Shown here piece by piece: positions 1 through 8,616 of a stretch of 64,000 nucleotides of DNA. The stretch spans positions 310,001 to 374,000 of the forward strand of contig JBFONV010000002.1 of NCBI GenBank assembly GCA_040779335.1. The letters are read 5' to 3'. Both the position numbers and the translations under genes were made by a program. The number at the start of each line of letters is the position of its first letter. The stretch's first letter is position 1. The notes under the pieces were generated by a model. It saw only the letters and a program-made list of their open reading frames with translations. It did not search any database and was not told the DNA's origin. This stretch comes from JBFONV01 sp040779335. GTDB lineage: Bacteria > Pseudomonadota > Gammaproteobacteria > Enterobacterales > Alteromonadaceae.

Positions 1-595
1 TTATAGTCGCTGCATTGGCAATTTTACCTTGGGTAAGTAAAGTATTTGCCTGTTCACGAGACATAACGTGCAATAAAATATCTTCTCCTTCTTCTTCCAG
101 GCCATGCACGCCGGCAATATTTCGGCTATCAACCCTCGCGGCAAACATATGAATACATTCACTCATGCCACCTGGGCTAGAAAAGTAATTCATCACAGGC
201 ACAATATCATCGGCAGTAACGTCTAAATCAGCTTCTTCTTTAGCTTCTCGTACCGCGACATCAATGGGGCTTTCATTATCATCAAACATACCGGCGACAA
301 ACTCAAGCATCCATGGTGTTGATTCATTACGTATAGCACCAGGGCGAAATTGTTCCAACAAAATCACGTTATCCAATGCAGGATCATAAAGTACTAGGAC
401 CACAGCATCGCCTCGCTCAAATATTTCACGAGTTAATACTGTACTCTGTTCACCAGAAAACAATTGATGACTAAGATGATATTCATCGAGCTTAAAGAAT
501 CCCTGATATTTAGTTTTAATATCGAGCACCTCAACATTTCTATGTGAATAACGCAAAATCTCCGTACATTTTTTAGTCTCTTTCATGTTCACCAT
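1..595 (-). CDS. nudF: ADP-ribose pyrophosphatase NudF (3' end beyond window)
   Basis: Reading the minus strand from ATG at 595 gives about 198 residues, open to the window edge. It is a Nudix hydrolase that cleaves ADP-ribose to AMP and ribose 5-phosphate in the cytoplasm. The Nudix box is clear at about residues 96-118: a Gly, the Glu seven residues on, then REAKEE with the metal-binding glutamates. The final Gly of the consensus is replaced by Asp. The surroundings also fit the E. coli protein: a QFRPGA stretch before the box, SPGG after it, and a SREQA motif near the end. Only some 15 C-terminal residues should be missing compared with the usual ~210. A second in-frame ATG at 586 is an alternative start. 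It is divergent from tolC. Confidence 0.9.
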   Translation of the reverse strand, partial: MVNMKETKKCTEILRYSHRNVEVLDIKTKYQGFFKLDEYHLSHQLFSGEQSTVLTREIFERGDAVVLVLYDPALDNVILLEQFRPGAIRNESTPWMLEFVAGMFDDNESPIDVAVREAKEEADLDVTADDIVPVMNYFSSPGGMSECIHMFAARVDSRNIAGVHGLEEEGEDILLHVMSREQANTLLTQGKIANAATI

Positions 596-877
596 TCTTG
601 TAATATTTTCATGGGGCTTTCATTCTTTTACATTATCGATTTACTAATTTCATACAAAAACATAATAAAATCTGAGTATTAGGTGTTTTTTTTTAACGAA
701 ACACTAAAATATTTTGTTACACTAGTATACACTGGTAAACATTTATTTTATTTAGCTTATTCATAAATGCCTGTAGGATAGCGATAAGTATAATAACGAA
801 TAATGCCAATCAAATAACAAACTAGGTTGCTCTGACAACAATTGGCGTATAGTGCACACGAAAGGAATGGCTTACTC
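596..877. other. nudF-tolC divergent intergenic region
   Basis: This AT-rich spacer of about 280 bp must hold the promoters of both nudF and tolC. I see long T runs around 685-693 and a weak TTGTTA/TAAACA pair at 714-741 that could serve tolC. No operator with clear symmetry was recognised. A TTG-initiated extension of the tolC frame from 842 is judged non-coding. Confidence 0.4.
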
Positions 878-2239
878 ATGAAAAAAACAATTATTTCACT
901 GGTTGTCGGTATCACTGCCGCAATTGGTAGTACCAATGTATTGGCTGATGATTTATTGTCGGTATATCAACAAGCACAGGCAAATGATCCTGTCGTATTA
1001 AAAGCACAAGCTCAATTTATGGCAGCAAAAGAAGGTATCGATCAAGCTCGTGCTTCTTTACTCCCTCAATTAAACGCCTCTGGCAGTTACTCTAAATCTG
1101 ACAATGAATTTATCCCAACGTCTGATGCCGGTGAAACGTCAAATGTCATATTGTCACAAAAAAGTGATACGTTTTCTTATGGTATTCAACTAGACATGCA
1201 ACTATATCATCACGATACTTGGTTACGCATGGATAACGCCAAAAAGTCAGCTCATTATAGTGATGTTACTTATCAAGTGAGTAAACAAGACTTAATCGTT
1301 CGCGTGACCGAAGCTTATTTTAATGTATTAAGTGCGAAAGACGACCTTGAATTTGCCAAAGCAGAAAAAGCTGCGATAGAGCGCCAACTAGAACAAACGA
1401 AACAACGCTTTTCGGTTGGCTTGACCGCAATTACTGACGTTCACGAAGCCCAAGCGCAATTTGATAATGCGGTAACCCAAGAAATACGAGCTGAAAATGG
1501 CGTATATAACGCTGAAGAAGCACTACGCGTGATTACCAATGTATATCCACGCAATTTAAGTATTTTAAATACCGAAAGGTTTAGCACGTCACGTCCAGTA
1601 CCTGATAGTGCAAACGAATGGCAACAAACCGCGGAAGCAAAAAATCTCGATATTATTGCGCAAAAAATTAATGTGGATATTTCTAAAGAAAATATCAACA
1701 TATCGAGATCAGGTCATTATCCAACATTAGATTTACAAGCAACCTATGGTTCTAGGGATACTGACAGTGAAATTTTGGGCACAACATTTAATAACCCAGC
1801 GCTAGATAGCCAATCTATCGGTGTAACGTTAACGGTACCGCTCTATTCAGGCGGCGCAACCAGCAGCAAAGTTCGTCAAGCGCAAAACAATTATGTTGCT
1901 GCCAGTCAAGATTTAGCACAAGTTCATCGCAATGCCGTGCGCAATACTCGTAATGCCTACAACACAGTAATTGCAGCAGTATCAGCGATTAAGTCACTTG
2001 AACAATCAGTAGTCAGTGCTGAAAGTGCTTTAAAAGCCACTGAAGCAGGTTTTGAAGTCGGCACTCGTACCATAGTCGATGTGTTAGATAGCACACGTAA
2101 TTTATATAACGCTAAGCGTAATTTGTCGTCAACACGTTATGATTACATCCAAGCGGTTTTATCATTAAAACGTGCTGGTGGTACTATCACTGAAAAAGAC
2201 ATCATGGATATTAACCAAGGTCTTAAAGCAGCAATGTAA
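878..2239 (+). CDS. tolC: Outer membrane efflux channel TolC
   Basis: This is the 453-aa outer-membrane exit duct for tripartite multidrug efflux pumps and type I secretion; it forms a trimer with a beta-barrel and a long periplasmic alpha-barrel. The start is the ATG at 878, because AAGGA lies 11 bases upstream and the protein then begins with a clean signal peptide (MKKTIISL..., cleavage after VLA about residue 24). The frame runs 12 codons further back to a TTG, but that adds a polar leader with no ribosome site. Two homologous OEP repeats are visible. Repeats begin near DLLSVYQQA and in the second half at DIIAQKINVD, each ending in a coiled-coil helix pair, with the GxRTxVDVLD motif near the end. 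The length is normal for the family. A strong terminator follows. Confidence 0.95.
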   Translation: MKKTIISLVVGITAAIGSTNVLADDLLSVYQQAQANDPVVLKAQAQFMAAKEGIDQARASLLPQLNASGSYSKSDNEFIPTSDAGETSNVILSQKSDTFSYGIQLDMQLYHHDTWLRMDNAKKSAHYSDVTYQVSKQDLIVRVTEAYFNVLSAKDDLEFAKAEKAAIERQLEQTKQRFSVGLTAITDVHEAQAQFDNAVTQEIRAENGVYNAEEALRVITNVYPRNLSILNTERFSTSRPVPDSANEWQQTAEAKNLDIIAQKINVDISKENINISRSGHYPTLDLQATYGSRDTDSEILGTTFNNPALDSQSIGVTLTVPLYSGGATSSKVRQAQNNYVAASQDLAQVHRNAVRNTRNAYNTVIAAVSAIKSLEQSVVSAESALKATEAGFEVGTRTIVDVLDSTRNLYNAKRNLSSTRYDYIQAVLSLKRAGGTITEKDIMDINQGLKAAM

Positions 2240-2263
2240 TTCTGTTGAGTATTTGCTCACCGT

Positions 2264-2294
2264 AAAAAAAGGCAGCTTATGGCTGCCTTTTTGT
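2264..2294 (+). terminator. Intrinsic terminator of tolC
   Basis: A perfect GGCAGC/GCTGCC stem flanked by A5-7 and T5 encloses a 5-base loop and is followed by a T-rich tail. It starts 25 bases after the tolC stop. The A-run on its left also makes it usable from the opposite strand, where hldE ends about 65 bases away. Confidence 0.85.
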
Positions 2295-2357
2295 TGTTTA
2301 TTTTCCGTATTGCTAGCTAAATTTTAGACAACAACGGCTAAAATAATTGCTCACATG

Positions 2358-3785
2358 CTAATCTTCCAAACGAATAGTATTAATAATTTTAGTGGTTGAG
2401 ATCCCTTCTTCAAAATTTAATACTTTCACTTCACCACCTTCAGCAATCACTTCTTGACCGCCAGCTATATCCTCTATCTTATAATCCCCACCTTTAACCA
2501 GCGTATTAGGGAGAATGTTAGCGATAATACGTTGCGGAGTGTCTTCAGAAAAACTCACTACCCAATCGACTGCGCCCAACCCCGCTAATACCGCCATGCG
2601 TCTATCCACTGAATTAACGGGTCTGCCAGGCCCTTTTAAACGTTTAACAGAAGCATCATCATTAACCGCGACAATCAAACGAGACCCAAGTTCAGCGGCA
2701 TTATTTAAATAAGAAACATGGCCCGCATGCAAAATATCAAAGCAGCCATTGGTCATAACAATTTTTTCACCGCGTGCTTTTGCCAATTTAACTGCTATTT
2801 GTAACTGTTCTTCACTGAGCACACCAAAACCACTTTCTTGGCCGGTAGTTAGTTCTCGATATAATTCCGCTTCACTGACCGTGGAGGTACCTAGTTTACC
2901 AACGACAATACCCGCGGCAATATTAGCTAACGCACTCGCCTGCGTAAGTTCCGCGTTAGCGGCAATGGCTAACGCAAATGTTGCAATAACCGTGTCTCCG
3001 GCACCAGTAACGTCATAAACCTCTTTTGCTTGGGTCGGTAAATGAAATTCATCATGACCTTTACGCAGCAACGTCATCCCTTGCTCGCTTCGAGTCACTA
3101 GCATAGCGTCTAATTCAAGTGTTTCTAAAAGCTGCTGCCCTTTTTCAACTAACTCTGTTTCAGTATTGCATGCCCCAACAACCGCTTCAAACTCCGACAT
3201 ATTAGGCGTTAGTAATGTCGCGCCACGATATCGTTCAAAATCGGTTCCTTTAGGATCAACCAGAACAGGAATATTTTGTTGTTTAGCGATGGCTATTAAC
3301 GACTGAACATCTGATAACGTACCTTTGTTATAGTCAGACAACAATAAAACGTTATGTTTTGAAAGCTCTTCGGTAACGGAGTTTTCCAGTGCTTTTTTAT
3401 CCAAATTGAACAATGATTCTTCAAAATCTAGACGGATAAGCTGCTGGTTTCTGCTCAATACTCTTAATTTTGTAATGGTTGGACACTGAGCTTGACGATC
3501 GAATTTACAAGCAATATTTATTGCTTGTAAATGTGTTTCTATAGTCGTTGCCGTTTCGTCATCGCCAGTGATACCAGCTAGTGTGACAACGCCACCAAGA
3601 GAGGCTATATTAAGCGCTACGTTAGCCGCCCCACCTGGCCTATCTTCATGTTGAGAAATTTTGACTACTGGCACTGGGGCTTCTGGGGAAATACGTTGAG
3701 TGGGCCCATACCAATAGCGATCGAGCATAATATCGCCAACAACTAATACACTTGCTTGATCAAAAGCTGGAATATCTACTTTCAT
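2358..3785 (-). CDS. hldE: Bifunctional heptose kinase/adenylyltransferase HldE
   Basis: This 475-aa cytoplasmic enzyme of ADP-heptose synthesis for the LPS inner core phosphorylates D-glycero-beta-D-manno-heptose 7-phosphate at C1 and, after a phosphatase step, adenylylates the product. The N-terminal ribokinase-fold domain (about 1-318) has GGAANVA and the GAGDTV catalytic loop near residue 260. The C-terminal nucleotidyltransferase domain carries TNGCFDILHAGH with its HxGH signature near 350. I chose the ATG at 3785 because it matches the MKV-start of E. coli HldE (477 aa) and has GGAA 6 bases upstream. The frame has another ATG four codons earlier. It is divergent from lpxL with a gap of only 57 bp, so the two LPS genes may share a control region. 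Confidence 0.95.
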   Translation of the reverse strand: MKVDIPAFDQASVLVVGDIMLDRYWYGPTQRISPEAPVPVVKISQHEDRPGGAANVALNIASLGGVVTLAGITGDDETATTIETHLQAINIACKFDRQAQCPTITKLRVLSRNQQLIRLDFEESLFNLDKKALENSVTEELSKHNVLLLSDYNKGTLSDVQSLIAIAKQQNIPVLVDPKGTDFERYRGATLLTPNMSEFEAVVGACNTETELVEKGQQLLETLELDAMLVTRSEQGMTLLRKGHDEFHLPTQAKEVYDVTGAGDTVIATFALAIAANAELTQASALANIAAGIVVGKLGTSTVSEAELYRELTTGQESGFGVLSEEQLQIAVKLAKARGEKIVMTNGCFDILHAGHVSYLNNAAELGSRLIVAVNDDASVKRLKGPGRPVNSVDRRMAVLAGLGAVDWVVSFSEDTPQRIIANILPNTLVKGGDYKIEDIAGGQEVIAEGGEVKVLNFEEGISTTKIINTIRLED

Positions 3786-3842
3786 CCTGAGTTCCATAAC
3801 AGATATAATGCAGCTAAGTGTAACATGAGATAAAAAAAGCCT

Positions 3843-4781
3843 GTGAGCAAAAATAAAGTTTTACAACCAAATTTCAAAGCGTCTTTCCTATTACCCAAAT
3901 ATTGGCTAACTTGGCTTGGGGTGTTTATTTTATACTCCATTTCATGGTTGCCTTATAAAATGCAGCTTTCTCTTGGTCGATTGGTAGGGCGATTGATTTT
4001 AAAAATTGCAAAAGGGCGAAAAAAAGTTGCACTACGAAACTTAGAATTATGTTTTCCTGATATGCCAGAAGAAGAACGTCAGCGTATATTAATCAAGAAT
4101 TTTGAAAATACTGGTATCGCGTTATTTGAAACTGGCATGGGTTGGTGGTGGCCTGATTGGCGAGTTAAGCGCAAATTCAAAGTCATTGGCATGGAACATA
4201 TTGAAAAAGCACAAAATGAAGGTCAAGGGATACTTATTCTCGCAATGCATTATTTAAGTGCTGAAATTATTGGTCGTGGTTTTGGCCATACTCACCCTTT
4301 AGTAATTTTTTATCGACCACACAACAACCAACTGATGGAATTTTTTCAATTTAGAGGGCGTGGGCGCTCTAATAAATACATGTTAGGAAAACGAGACGTA
4401 AAAGGTCTCATTAAGGCGCTACGAGATAAAGAGTCATGCTTATATTTACCAGACCAAGATTACGGTAGAAACCGCAGTTTATTTGTCCCTATGTTCGCAG
4501 TAAAAGATGCTGCAACCACTACCGGCACACTAATTTTTGCGCGTCAGAAGCAAACAAAAACCATGATGATGATCCCGAAAAGAAATGACGATGGCAGCGG
4601 TTATACTGTCGAAATAACGCCAGCATTAGATAATTTCCCTACTGATAATGATGAAGATGACGTTATTAGAATTAATCAGGAAGTCGAAAAAGCAATATTA
4701 CGCAAACCTGAACAATACATGTGGTTGCATCGCCGCTTTAAAACCCGTCCTAATGTCGACGATCCTTCGTATTACAAGTAA
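3843..4781 (+). CDS. lpxL: Lipid A biosynthesis lauroyl-type acyltransferase LpxL
   Basis: This 312-aa inner-membrane acyltransferase adds a secondary acyl chain to Kdo2-lipid IVA, using acyl-ACP. It resembles E. coli LpxL along its length: the PKYWLTWLG opening with an N-terminal membrane helix (about 17-35), RNLELCFP, the catalytic HX4E (HYLSAE, His about 136), FVPMFAVKDAATTTGT, and the ending EQYMWLHRRFKTRP. The start is a GTG. A stop sits four codons upstream in frame and no ATG is available before residue 40, so GTG is forced. A perfect TATAAT at 3804-3809 may be its -10 element, although the -35 is poor. LpxL and LpxM paralogues are hard to separate by eye; the overall match favours LpxL. 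Confidence 0.92.
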   Translation: MSKNKVLQPNFKASFLLPKYWLTWLGVFILYSISWLPYKMQLSLGRLVGRLILKIAKGRKKVALRNLELCFPDMPEEERQRILIKNFENTGIALFETGMGWWWPDWRVKRKFKVIGMEHIEKAQNEGQGILILAMHYLSAEIIGRGFGHTHPLVIFYRPHNNQLMEFFQFRGRGRSNKYMLGKRDVKGLIKALRDKESCLYLPDQDYGRNRSLFVPMFAVKDAATTTGTLIFARQKQTKTMMMIPKRNDDGSGYTVEITPALDNFPTDNDEDDVIRINQEVEKAILRKPEQYMWLHRRFKTRPNVDDPSYYK

Positions 4782-4906
4782 ATGGCAATATACTCGCAGT
4801 AGTTATTTCTATTTCCTCTACGGGTATTGAACGAAATACTTGATGTAATTACGATAAAATTGCGCTAAATTAAAAGTAGTAGTACAACATTTAGACAAAA
4901 TATTAT

Positions 4907-5617
4907 ATGAACTTTTGGCTGCGAAATATTATCATCGGTTTGGTGCTATTAGGGTTAGCCTTCTTTTTCTTTTCTAATCAAGAACTGTTTCTATCGTTAG
5001 ATAAACAGTTTTTGCAACCAGAAAGTGAAGAGTTGGTTCAAGCATCTGATCTTGCTGAAAACTCATCAGATTCCCAAATAGCTAAACCGATAGATGTACC
5101 TAAAACCCAACCCAAAATTAAAGATAAAAATGCCGCTGCTGAAGGATTATCAAACTTTTATGCCAGTATAAATGCCGATTTAGATGGGCGCGGTCCGAAA
5201 ATACGCAATAATATTGTCTTTTTACCTGATCCTAAAGGTGATTTGGTCAAAATCCTAGAGGCAAGACGTATGGTCACCCGGCCATTAAAAGCAAATTGGA
5301 AAGGCATCAAAGCAGACCGACCTTTCCGCGTTGGTGAGACTATTTTTCAAAAGCTAACCGAATATGCCAACAACGATGGCTTAGAAATTATCTGGTGGCT
5401 TAATCGTGACTTCTTAGTTAAAAGTCCTTTTCGTATTGATGACGGTATTTTTTCGACAGTCCACAAACTGGCAAAAAGTGTCGAAGGCCACTTTCAAAAC
5501 GGTGTGAACATCTATTTTTGTTATCAACAGCGAGCCATCGTACTTATTGACGACAATATCGACTATTTAAATGAAGAATGTACTCTACTAGATAAAAAAA
5601 CGTTGAAAGGTCGATAG
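4907..5617 (+). CDS. Membrane-anchored protein with TcpQ-like C-terminal domain
   Basis: This 236-aa protein has one N-terminal membrane helix (about residues 6-24) and a short acidic linker (about 25-75). A globular domain follows, predicted to be periplasmic. Its second half (about 140-225) runs FRVGETIFQKLTEYAN, LEIIWWLNRDFLVKSPF, a helix with VHKLAKSVEG and a closing strand ending in ID. This strand-helix-strand layout resembles the TcpQ C-terminal domain (toxin co-regulated pilus biosynthesis Q), a fold also seen in secretion and pilus accessory proteins. No pilus or secretion genes adjoin it here, so its partner is unknown. It lies between lpxL and the convergent glnE, 29 bases from the glnE stop. 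The family assignment is tentative. Confidence 0.7.
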   Translation: MNFWLRNIIIGLVLLGLAFFFFSNQELFLSLDKQFLQPESEELVQASDLAENSSDSQIAKPIDVPKTQPKIKDKNAAAEGLSNFYASINADLDGRGPKIRNNIVFLPDPKGDLVKILEARRMVTRPLKANWKGIKADRPFRVGETIFQKLTEYANNDGLEIIWWLNRDFLVKSPFRIDDGIFSTVHKLAKSVEGHFQNGVNIYFCYQQRAIVLIDDNIDYLNEECTLLDKKTLKGR

Positions 5618-5646
5618 ACCGCCAGCATATGTTCCACAGGTAAATG

Positions 5647-8508
5647 TTATTCAACACCAGACATCAACTCACCCCATATTTTAGCAACCGGCTCTGCATA
5701 ATGTTGAAAAGTTTCGTTTAACAGTAACTGGTTTTCGTTTTGTAATACCGCTCGATGCCCCTGGTCTCGCAGCGCGCAATAACTGGTTATTAATATTGTT
5801 TTTTGTACGTCACTAATAAAAGCAAACTGAGCTAGCCGCTCAAAAATCCTGATATTATCTGAGAACTGCATGATTGCTGGCTTATTACTGCTATTTTTAA
5901 GCACTAAGTATTGCGCCAAAAACTCAATATCGACCAGTCCACCTTTGGCTTGTTTAATATCTTTATGAGTAGCGGTCGACTTATCTAAGTGAGTTCGCAT
6001 TTTGTCGCGCATAGTAACAACGTCTTGCTTTAATTTATCCGCATCTCTGAGCCTTGTTAGAATACTTTTACGAATATGAATAAATTTCTCGGATATATCA
6101 CTATTTCCATAAACGACACGAGCCCTGACTAACGCTTGATGCTCCCAAGTCCAGGCATCTTGCCGTTGATAATCAGCAAAAGTATCGATATGCACCACCA
6201 ATACTCCGGAATTCCCAGATGGCCTTAAACGCATATCTAGCTCATATAAAATGCCACTGGTCATCCGCGTATTAAAGATATGCATAATGCGTTGAGCCAA
6301 TTTCATATAAAATTGTTTAGCTAAAACCGGCTTAGGACCATTGGTGCATTCATCCAATAGACTATCGTGCAAAAAAACCAAATCGAGATCCGAGCTATAA
6401 CCAAGCTCAATACCGCCCATTTTCCCATATCCTATAACGGCAAACCCTTTATGGCCGTTAGCTGCACAAGACTCGGGGATACCGTAACGCACTGACATTT
6501 GTTGCCAAGCCAAATTGATCACTTCAGCAACAATCGCTTCAGCAAGTGCTGTTAAATGATCGCTGACCTTAGTGACGGGCAGCACACCCGATATATCACT
6601 GGCTGCTATTCTAAGTTGTTGGGCTTGCTTGAATTGGCGTAAGACATCCATTTGCGCTTCAAGATCTTCTTCAGGAATACGCAACATACTTTGTCGTAAT
6701 TCACTTTGATAAGAGCTTAATGCCGGAGGGTTATTTAACAGCTGAGGGTCGATAAGTTCATCTAGCAATATTGGGTAGATGGCAATGTGCTCAGTCACCC
6801 AGCTACTGGCGCGGCATAACTTTATTAAATGTTTTAACGCGCCTTCATTCTCAAACAATAACTCCAAATAAGCCGTACGAGTGACAATTTTATTTAGCAC
6901 GATGATCACTCGCGTTAGCACTAACTCTTCCGCGTGTTCTCGTTGCAAATGCCATATCAACAACGGAATTAATTTATCTAATACTTGACGACCACGGGCC
7001 CCTAGACTGCGCTTATTGGTTTCTTGACGAAACTCGCTTAATAATTTCCACACTCGGTGCGCTTGCCAAAACGAACAATGCTGACTGATCCAAGTAACAC
7101 ACTCATCATCTTCCCATTGGCTTTGCCACAGTGTACTCCAATGCTCATCCTCTGCTTGATGATTTGGGCTTTCTACTCCAATCAAGGTAATAAATTGATC
7201 ATGAACACCTTTCATGTGTTGATGCAATATCGTTAAAAAATCTTGCCAGTTATTTATCTTTAAAACAGCCAATAATCGCTGCTGGTTCAGCTCATCGTCA
7301 GGTAAGGTTTGCGTTTGTTTATCGTCCAATGCTTGTAGAATATTCTCGACTCGGCGTAAAAATCGATAGGCATTTTCTAACACTTGTTTACTGTCTTGAG
7401 TGATTTCTTGATATTTCACCAACAAAGGCAAAACGGACAACAAGTTTCTTTGTTGTAGTTCTGCAATTCTGCCGCCACGGATCAGTTGGAAGACTTGGAC
7501 GATGAATTCTATCTCTCTAATACCGCCGGCACCGAGTTTAATGTTATTCACTAATTGCTTTCTTCTAACTTCTTGCGAGATCATCATTTTCATTCGGCGC
7601 AAGCTATCAATCACACTAAAATCGATATAACGACGATAAACAAATGGACGCAGCATACTAGACAATTTGTGGTGGTATTCACTATTACCAATCAAGCGCG
7701 CTTTTAACATGGCATAACGTTCCCAATCACGCCCTTGTTCTTGATAATAATCTTCCATGGCGTTAAAGGTCATGACTATCGGACCACTTTCACCAAAGGG
7801 CCGCAATCTCATATCAACGCGATAAACAAAGCCATCAGCCGTTTTCTGATTTAACGCGGTGATCAGTTTTTGTCCTAGGCGGGTAAAAAATTGCTGATTG
7901 TCCATAACGCGACGAGCTCCCGTCGTCTCGCCTGATTGTGGGTAAACAAAAATCAAATCAATATCCGACGAAAAATTCAATTCTTTGCCACCTAACTTAC
8001 CCATACCATAAACCAACAAAGGCAGGGCCTCGCCAAGTTTATTTTCGGGGGTTCCCCATTTCTGCTGACAAAAATTCGTTAACCATGCCAACGCACCAAC
8101 AATGAGCGCATCAGCTAAATTTGACAGTCGCAGTAAAGATTCATCCAAGTCAATATTTAACACTAAATCAGCAACAGCAATATTGACCATCTCTTGTAAA
8201 CGAAATAGGCGTAAAATGCGATGCAATTGCTCTTCAGTTTCACACTCAAGCAATTGTGTTTGTAACAGCGACTCATAGTCTGGGATGGCTTGCTGGTATA
8301 CGCGCTCTGAACTAAATAATTCAATCACCAACTGAGGTGCTTGTTGCGCGCATCTAAGCACAAAATCACTCAATGAAAGGGCGAGCTTTAAGTCCTCTCG
8401 TTGCGAGTTTGACAGTAGCAGTGGTAACTGATGATGTTGCTCAATAAACTGTTGCCAACTTAGTCGAGTTTGCTCTTGTATTACCACAGATAAATCATTT
8501 TCTTTCAC
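5647..8508 (-). CDS. glnE: Bifunctional glutamine synthetase adenylyltransferase/deadenylase
   Basis: This 953-aa cytoplasmic enzyme adenylylates glutamine synthetase under nitrogen excess and removes the AMP when nitrogen is short, under PII control. It has the expected two nucleotidyltransferase domains, each with a G-x-GK-x-GG...SSD-x-D signature. One is near residue 171 (GMGKLGG, SSDIDLIF; deadenylylase half) and the other near 694 (GYGKMGG, SSDLDLVF; adenylylase half). Each is followed by an R-x-D-x-RLRP motif. A helical linker separates them. The length is close to E. coli GlnE (946 aa). In enterobacteria glnE lies between ygiF and hldE. Here the three genes are present in the same relative order, but an accessory module separates glnE from ygiF. 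Confidence 0.97.
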   Translation of the reverse strand: MKENDLSVVIQEQTRLSWQQFIEQHHQLPLLLSNSQREDLKLALSLSDFVLRCAQQAPQLVIELFSSERVYQQAIPDYESLLQTQLLECETEEQLHRILRLFRLQEMVNIAVADLVLNIDLDESLLRLSNLADALIVGALAWLTNFCQQKWGTPENKLGEALPLLVYGMGKLGGKELNFSSDIDLIFVYPQSGETTGARRVMDNQQFFTRLGQKLITALNQKTADGFVYRVDMRLRPFGESGPIVMTFNAMEDYYQEQGRDWERYAMLKARLIGNSEYHHKLSSMLRPFVYRRYIDFSVIDSLRRMKMMISQEVRRKQLVNNIKLGAGGIREIEFIVQVFQLIRGGRIAELQQRNLLSVLPLLVKYQEITQDSKQVLENAYRFLRRVENILQALDDKQTQTLPDDELNQQRLLAVLKINNWQDFLTILHQHMKGVHDQFITLIGVESPNHQAEDEHWSTLWQSQWEDDECVTWISQHCSFWQAHRVWKLLSEFRQETNKRSLGARGRQVLDKLIPLLIWHLQREHAEELVLTRVIIVLNKIVTRTAYLELLFENEGALKHLIKLCRASSWVTEHIAIYPILLDELIDPQLLNNPPALSSYQSELRQSMLRIPEEDLEAQMDVLRQFKQAQQLRIAASDISGVLPVTKVSDHLTALAEAIVAEVINLAWQQMSVRYGIPESCAANGHKGFAVIGYGKMGGIELGYSSDLDLVFLHDSLLDECTNGPKPVLAKQFYMKLAQRIMHIFNTRMTSGILYELDMRLRPSGNSGVLVVHIDTFADYQRQDAWTWEHQALVRARVVYGNSDISEKFIHIRKSILTRLRDADKLKQDVVTMRDKMRTHLDKSTATHKDIKQAKGGLVDIEFLAQYLVLKNSSNKPAIMQFSDNIRIFERLAQFAFISDVQKTILITSYCALRDQGHRAVLQNENQLLLNETFQHYAEPVAKIWGELMSGVE

Positions 8509-8555
8509 GTCATGACCCTTTTAAGTCATAATAACGAACAATGAGACAATACCAT

Positions 8556-8584
8556 TAGACATATTATGTCATTGATGATATTAA
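8556..8584 (+). promoter_or_regulatory. Promoter with GACAT-N3-ATGTC operator over the -35
   Basis: The sequence GACATATTATGTC (8558-8570) is an inverted repeat with arms GACAT/ATGTC and a 3-base centre. The hexamer TAGACA (8556-8561) inside its left edge and TATTAA at 8579-8584 are spaced 17 bases apart, like a -35/-10 pair, so a bound protein would occlude RNA polymerase. The same palindrome occurs twice upstream of the DUF2170 gene at 12.3 kb. Promoter and operator are inferred from sequence only. Confidence 0.6.
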
Positions 8585-8616
8585 TGAATGATTACCATAG
8601 CATTTTTGAGGAACTT

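Noticed and set aside
842..877. Twelve-codon N-terminal extension of tolC from a TTG
   Set aside because: It adds a charged leader before a perfect signal peptide and lacks a ribosome site.
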